Assembly: GCA_035079385.1 (NCBI GenBank)
Contig: JAVHKY010000062.1
Location: 186,001 to 250,000 of the forward strand
Reading direction: 5' to 3'
DNA: 64,000 bases
DNA from: Aspidiotus rigidus
Lineage: Eukaryota; Arthropoda; Insecta; Hemiptera; Diaspididae
Shown: one piece after another, positions 59,001 to 64,000 of the stretch
Numbering within the stretch: the first letter of the stretch is position 1
Layout of the letters: each line of letters opens with the position of its first letter
Made by a program: the position numbers and the translations under genes
The notes under the pieces: generated by a model
Told to the model about the DNA's origin: nothing
What the model saw: only the letters and a program-made list of their open reading frames with translations
Databases searched by the model: none

Positions 59001-59380
59001 ACTACCTAGCCTGTCTTTCAACATGAATACATTTCATCAATTAGTGGCACAAATACATATCCTAAGGTTTGATTCTTTCAAATGTGTACAGTGAACTTCC
59101 GGGAATTTTCTTTTCAATTACCTCAATTATTATCGCATTATCCGCGGTGAATAGATGTAGCCAATATTTTCGTTATGAATAGGCCTAATTATGTCCCACA
59201 TTAACCGACTCGACGAAATGTAAAATGTAAATAAATTTTTTTTATCATCATAATGATAAAACATGGCCATCAGTGCCTGCTTATTCATCGTTATAAAATT
59301 TCCCCTCAGTAATATCAAAATATTTCATTTGTCACGTTTCCTAGAGAGCGCTACCTACTTGTTTGCGAGAAAAATCGCTG
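56060..59380. other. no gene recognised; microsatellite at about 58675
   Basis: AT-rich sequence up to the right-hand CCGAC array. An imperfect ATA/AAT microsatellite lies at 58672-58712. No splice-supported exon or RNA gene was found. Confidence 0.35.
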
Positions 59381-59384
59381 TCGG

Positions 59385-59790
59385 ATTTCCTTTTTGTCGG
59401 TTTTCATCTGATTCGGCTACGCAAATGGTCGGATTAAACTTGTAGTCGGATTGATATTATGTCGGATTCAACGACAGTCGGTTCAATAAATGTTCGGTAA
59501 CATTCTCAGTCGGATTTCATTTGTGTCGGATTCAATGAGAGTCGGTTTCCAATTGTGTCGGCTTCAATCGAATTCGCCTTCACCCAGATTCGATTGAAAC
59601 TGCAGTCGGCTATAGGTTTCATACTTGGTCTGTTACATTGTCGGACAAATAATTTTCGAACAACTTCCCAGTCGGTCATTATTATTTTCGGGCAAATGTT
59701 CAGTCGGACAGAATTCAGTCGGTTTAACTTGCTGTCGGATTCTTTATTGTCGGTCATCTCCGGAGTCGAATTCATTGTCGGTCTTACATT
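59385..59790 (-). repeat. right subterminal CCGAC motif array (inverted)
   Basis: About 22 copies of GTCGG(A/T)TT-type words on the plus strand, i.e. AAxCCGAC on the minus strand, spaced irregularly by about 12-25 bp. The outermost motif, GACCGACAA read inward, is identical to the outermost motif of the left array at 1915. Spacing is irregular as on the left, and there is no longer-range homology between the arrays. Confidence 0.7.
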
Positions 59791-59819
59791 TGCATGATTC
59801 CCCTTTACTTGTACAATAT

Positions 59820-62170
59820 TGCTCTCTATAACAATGATAATAATGACTAGAAGTGGAATGGAAGTATAATACTAATTAGTGTACCGTGCTTCTTGCTTCA
59901 ACACGTGAAATCTCCTAAGGTGACGTCAGCAGACTGCAGCAAACATGAGTATATGACGTTTCACAATTTGTTATTAAAATCTTCCAACATTATCCGATAC
60001 CGATATAGCACGTCGCAAATCGAAAAAGAAAATACGATCACCAACTCCTTTACATCCATACACACAAACTGCTCTTCTCTTTGTAGTAAAACGATCGAGT
60101 CGATGTACTATATCGCACATTGCACATCGACATTGAAAGGTTGGAGAACACTGAAGTTGAAAAGCGATTGGAAGTGGTTCATGTCTCGTAGGACACGGCA
60201 TTAACCTAAAAATTTATGTCAATTGTCTATAATTTTGATTAACTACCAGCATTCAGCAATCAGCGTGAAGTATATGGTGTTGACTAAACATGAACTGGTA
60301 TTATTACAATTTTGAATGATTTGGGGAAAAATTTGACAAAAGTGAAGGTTCTTTACTGGAGATGTGGTAAATATTCCCTTTTTTTTGCCCAAAAAGCCAA
60401 AATATTCCCTCGGTGGTCAAATATCCAAAGATATCCGCACACATTGGGTTCAAGTGACTCAAAATTTCACAAAACGTGAAGATATTTTAAAAGTTTTCAA
60501 TTTGGCTCACTGGGAAAAAATATCCATTTGGATAGAATTCATGTCTCTAGTAATAATACGAAGTAGCAAGAGATGTTTATTTGTCACGCGCTGTAGTGGT
60601 GTAACAGTACATTTATAGGAAACATAATATTCGCTTTAGTAATATAGATTATGTAGTGATATTTTTTATATAAAATTCTACAAGGAACAATTTTTAGTTG
60701 AACATTCTTTCTCTAAGATCATTTATTCACAAATTAGAGCTAGAAAGTTGAAAAATTCCCCCCTTGCATCCCACTGGGGGATGAAAAAGCTCCACTTGGA
60801 ATGTTGGAAAAACTTAAGCAAAGATTCACAAGAAGGTCCTAACAACTTTTCCAAGTTTTGTTTCTATATCATTTATTGTTTGTTACAATGGCTAATACTG
60901 GAGTGGACTAATGGAGTAATGGACACAAGCGTATTTTTGCTGTACAAACGGTTGTCCCTCAATATGTCGTTATTTCTTAACAAATTCCCAGATCGTGCAG
61001 TATGCTTTGTCTTAAATATGTTGGGTTTAAGGGTTTAACACAGAGTCTTGTTATGGCAAATTAGCGATTTCCGATAAGCACCCGACTGCCGATCAGCTGG
61101 AAGAGGTTTTGCTAAGCTTTTTGACTTTCTGGCTCGACTCAACATTTGAATTCCAAGTTTTAGCTTTTATTCTATAATAATACACCTTTAAGCTTTCAAC
61201 TTGTCATCTTTCTCTAATTTCTACACTAAATATAAGTTATTCTTTTGCTTTCATCTTGATGCTTTTAATTTCTCCCATCAAAGTTCTTTCATTTGGGTTG
61301 CAATGTTGGGATTTATTTTTGAGTTTCTGCTTTCAGCTTTCTTCCCACAACATCTCTGGCTTTACGCTTTATGCGTTCTGAATTTTGTTCTTGATTTCTT
61401 TGATAATACTTATCTCCCTTCCCAGAACCTAATACTCTCTTTTCTTCTCAACAGTTTATTCCGTTTATTCTCAATTTCATTGACTCACTTTTTTCAGATA
61501 TCTGTACTCCTCTTTGATCATTTAATATTGTCGCATTCGACTCCACACTTCTACATTCATAATTATCATTCCTTGTTTTCTTCAAACATTCACATTCTCA
61601 TCTTTTTCCTGCTTTTTTCCTTTAAATAATATACCTAACGCATGAAAAATATGTGTTATGATCAGGTTATGATGTAACCTACTCTGCCGAACATATGAAT
61701 ATCACAAACCAATCGCATATACAAATATGAAAAAATATGATAAGAAAATTTCCAGGCCCTCAAACTATGCTAGGCGATAAAAAATTTCTTTGAAAAATCG
61801 GATCGTGTGTAACACAGCCGCTACATGGGATTGACGAAGCAATAAGCCCTCAAGGATTTGCGAGACGTATCTAGTAAGGAAAGAATAATAACCACCAGGA
61901 AACGCAAGTTTGAAGCAGATACAATATCTTAGTTCAATATTGATTTCATTTTGAAGTATTAAGATACTACTCTATACAATCATTCATTCTTTTTCTCCCA
62001 ATACTCTACTTTTATTATTCATATTTTCTGATTTCCCGGAACAATAGCAACAATGTCGATTTATCTCTTATTATCACCTAAATTCTATTCTGTAAAAGCA
62101 ACACTCAACCTACGTATAATCAAACAGAAATCCATCAAGAAATGAAAATTTGAACGTCGAATGTAATTAT
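59820..62170. other. no gene recognised
   Basis: Outside the candidate giant element. A pyrimidine-rich stretch (61190-61630) keeps a frame open by composition only. No repeat with defined ends was identified. Confidence 0.35.
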
Positions 62171-62175
62171 TATCA

Positions 62176-62640
62176 GGGCTTCGGATTTTATGCTTTAGCA
62201 TATTTTTCTGTGATGTCTTAAATGACATCATTTTCAAAGATCTCCACAATTCATGAAATTTCCTGTCAAATGAGCCCCATTTGAAAAAGCATATTTGGCA
62301 TATTTTGGGTAGTTTGAGCATATTTCAGCATATTGGAGCATTTTTTAGCATATTTCAGCAATATTTCTATAAATTCGCCCAAAATCGCAAAAAACAACAA
62401 AAAAAACACACAATTCAAATTTTTCTGCAGAAATCAGCAAGCCAACGTTCAACTTGAATACGCGCTGACGAGAACAAATTGTAATATTTCCAAAACAACA
62501 GAAATCATCATCATTTTCTTGTTGACTTTACTTGGATCTCAAAAAACAATGTACACCATTTTGATAGAATTTTATTTCTTCTGTAGAATGATACCCATGT
62601 TGAAGAAGCATATTTTAGCATATTAGGACTGTAATCGTGA
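62176..62640. repeat. AGCATATTT-rich repeat, probable non-autonomous element
   Basis: Starts near CAGGGCTTCGGATTTTATGC, carries at least nine GCATAT words, and ends near AGCATATTTTAGCATATTAG. The CAGGG start resembles hAT termini, but the right end does not mirror it. Possibly a truncated hAT-type element with subterminal motifs. Confidence 0.4.
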
Positions 62641-62828
62641 TTACCGCAGTCTATATAAGGCACTACAGTACGATAAGTATGCTGGACTGATAACACAGAG
62701 ACGACCTTTAGGTTATAAGGTACAAACACGTTTCACGTAACGTCGCGGAACTGACGAGTGTCGTCGGTACCCATCGGTTACATTCGCTGTCGCATGACGT
62801 TACACGAGCCGTATTCTTACCTTATGGC

Positions 62829-63694
62829 TACAGACCTCTAAAAACATGGTGATGGGCGGTTATCGGTTATTTCAATATACCGGTTAAACGGTTTATTGGA
62901 GATCGTTGTAACCGGTTAATCGGTTGAAAACGTTCAAATAAACCAGTTAACTGGTTAACTGGAAATCATTCTGATTGCTGTTAGTTCTCAAAAAATTCCG
63001 CTAGGAGCGCCAAGGTCTTCCACTTTTTTGCTCTCAAAATTGCAACAATTAAAAAAAGAAGAGAAGCAAGATCTCTTATGTGTTGATGATTGAAAAATAT
63101 CTTAATTGATAATCTACAATTCCCTCAGCCTCGTTCTTCAAAATTGTCAAATTATCAATTGAAATACACAATTGTTGAAAAATTTTAAATTTTGTCGGTT
63201 AATCGGTTTATGCGCTCTTATTAACCGGTTTTTCAGGTTAACTGTCAATCACAAATAAATCAGTTTTTCGGTCAATTTTATTCAAGAATAAACCGATTAA
63301 TCGGTTAATAACCGATAACCGCCCATCACTATAAAAACACAAGATCGCTAACTTCAATAGTTCGTTGGTTCCGCCACACGTACAAAAATCGCTGCAGTCA
63401 ACCTTCAGCACTTTAACACAGGCTTTTATGGAGAGTTGACACTAAAACTCATTTTCCCTCACAAATATTCAGTTTTTCAAAAAAATGAAGAGATGTGAAT
63501 TTATTCTGCATAAAATTCTTTTTCATATGCGCCTAATTTCGAGCGAATCCGTGAAATTTTTTCCTCCCATAAGAATACATTGAGTGCGACTTTACGACAT
63601 CTGGTGGGATAAACTATGAAAACGATTTCAGGGTACAAAAATTCAACACAGCGTATATGGCGAGTTAGCGATCTTGTGTTTCTAGGGGTCTGTA
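62829..63694. mobile_element. MITE related to 645-1028, interrupted by a hAT MITE
   Basis: Termini are TACAGACCTCTAAAAACA (left, continuing after the insert as CAAGATCGCTAACT) and the complement of TACAGACCCCTAGAAACA (right, to 63694). The interior matches 645-1028 (GTACAAAAATCGC, GAAGAGATGTGAATT, CATCTGGTGGGATAAA) in the same orientation. Without the nested 485-bp element and one 8-bp duplication, it would be about 373 bp, close to the 384 bp of the sister copy. Confidence 0.7.
62847..63331. mobile_element. 485-bp hAT-type MITE, nested, with 8-bp duplication
   Basis: TIRs T(G/A)GTGATGGGCGGTTATCGG at both ends and a perfect TAAAAACA direct repeat (62839-62846 and 63332-63339). The subterminal regions contain many ACCGGTTAA/TCGGTTAA words in both orientations. 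The 8-bp duplication and TAGTGATGGGC terminus fit hAT. No coding capacity. Confidence 0.8.
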
Positions 63695-64000
63695 CTTATA
63701 GCCTAAAAGTCGTCTTCATATTATCAGTCCAGCGTACCTATCGTACTATTCGGGCCCTACAACCGCTAGGTTCGCTGTAGTCGCGAAAATGGAACCGGGG
63801 TGAAGGAAAAATTGCATTTGTCTCAATGTAATTTCAATTTGAATTATCTTTGGAAAGAAGCAATTTTTTGAAAAAATTGAAAGAACTAAATTTGCTGATT
63901 ATAAAATTTCCTTTCAAATGAAATTATCAGTTTTGAAATACATTGAAATTTTATGAAAACAGTTACTACCCGCTCACCTCGATACCCGCAATGTCTATTA
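63695..64000. other. no feature recognised
   Basis: Short AT-rich end of the window. 63800-63960 shows weak inverted similarity around TTTTCATAAAATTTCAATG, possibly another fold-back arm cut by the window edge. Confidence 0.3.

Larger units (their letters stand above)
1874..59819. mobile_element. candidate giant MULE-like element (about 58 kb)
   Basis: Seen: inverted arrays of CCGAC motifs lie just inside both ends (1915-2290 and 59385-59790), each starting outermost with GACCGACAA. Outside them both ends share GGGG and then AAGTA in inverted orientation. TACAATAT occurs as a direct repeat immediately outside (1874-1881 and 59812-59819), one base off on the right side, or 8 of 9 matches if counted as 9 bp.

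Known: MULEs make 8-11 bp duplications and often have repetitive termini.

Inferred: the span is one element whose transposase is the minus-strand FLYWCH-MULE gene, and the DIRS, LINE and Penelope copies inside are later insertions. The left terminus is about 12 bp longer than the right before the first motif. Chance placement of the direct repeat is possible. Confidence 0.45.

Noticed and set aside
61201..61629. 142-codon plus-strand ORF rich in Phe, Leu and Ser
   Set aside because: It lies in a pyrimidine-rich stretch that keeps stops rare; there is no motif, splice context or start context to support a gene.
1..64000. CRISPR arrays, bacterial operons, tRNA and rRNA genes
   Set aside because: The only regular array is the exon array. 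No cloverleaf with intact A/B boxes or rRNA core sequence was noticed by eye. A tRNA scan would be needed to exclude degenerate copies.

Overview
The window looks like eukaryotic, arthropod (probably insect) DNA. It is AT-rich and gene-poor, it has spliceosomal introns, and it is crowded with insect-type transposable elements: R1-like, R4/Dong-like and jockey-like LINEs, Penelope-like elements with hammerhead motifs, a DIRS-type tyrosine-recombinase element, a ZBED/hAT relic and many fold-back MITEs. I saw no bacterial gene organisation. No database search was possible, so family names rest on motifs I could read.

The main result is a long minus-strand gene (52160 down to 34493) that single-frame ORF lists break up. 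Joining exons at canonical splice sites gives 32 coding exons whose phases all agree and total 3705 bp, about 1234 residues without an internal stop. Domain order is: N-terminal FLYWCH zinc finger (exons 1-2); a MULE/Mutator transposase-like domain (exons 3-7, with IDGTFK, TDFE and GCWFH motifs); two acidic exons; 17 near-identical 90-bp exons in a 232-bp tandem array; five short linker exons, some basic; and a terminal exon with two IAP-type RING modules. Every junction from exon 7 onward is phase 1, so repeat exons can be gained or lost without a frameshift. The array has a 1160-bp, five-unit higher-order repeat.

The gene may belong to a giant element. Irregular arrays of an (A)CCGAC motif lie at 1915-2290 (forward) and 59385-59790 (inverted). 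Both start, at their outer edge, with GACCGACAA. Just outside them are AAGTA on each side and a TACAATAT direct repeat (8 of 9 bp counting the neighbouring base), a size that fits MULE target-site duplications. If this is right, 1882-59811 is a roughly 58-kb MULE-like element carrying the FLYWCH-MULE-RING gene reading inward from the right and a decayed ZBED/hAT gene reading inward from the left, with everything between nested in it. This is an inference.

Layout: 1-1870, nested fold-back MITEs; 1.9-2.3 kb, left array; 4.2-6.8 kb, ZBED/hAT pseudogene; 7.6-11.3 kb, fold-backs and two weak minus-strand exon candidates; 11.3-17.4 kb, Penelope and jockey fragments and a DIRS element; 17.7-28.5 kb, a nest of jockey, Penelope, R4, R1 (split by an LTR-like insert) and another LINE; 28.5-34.4 kb, MITEs and unclassified repeats; 34.5-52.2 kb, the FLYWCH-MULE-RING gene; 52.2-59.4 kb, its upstream region; 59.4-59.8 kb, right array; 59.8-64 kb, more repeats including a hAT MITE nested in another element.
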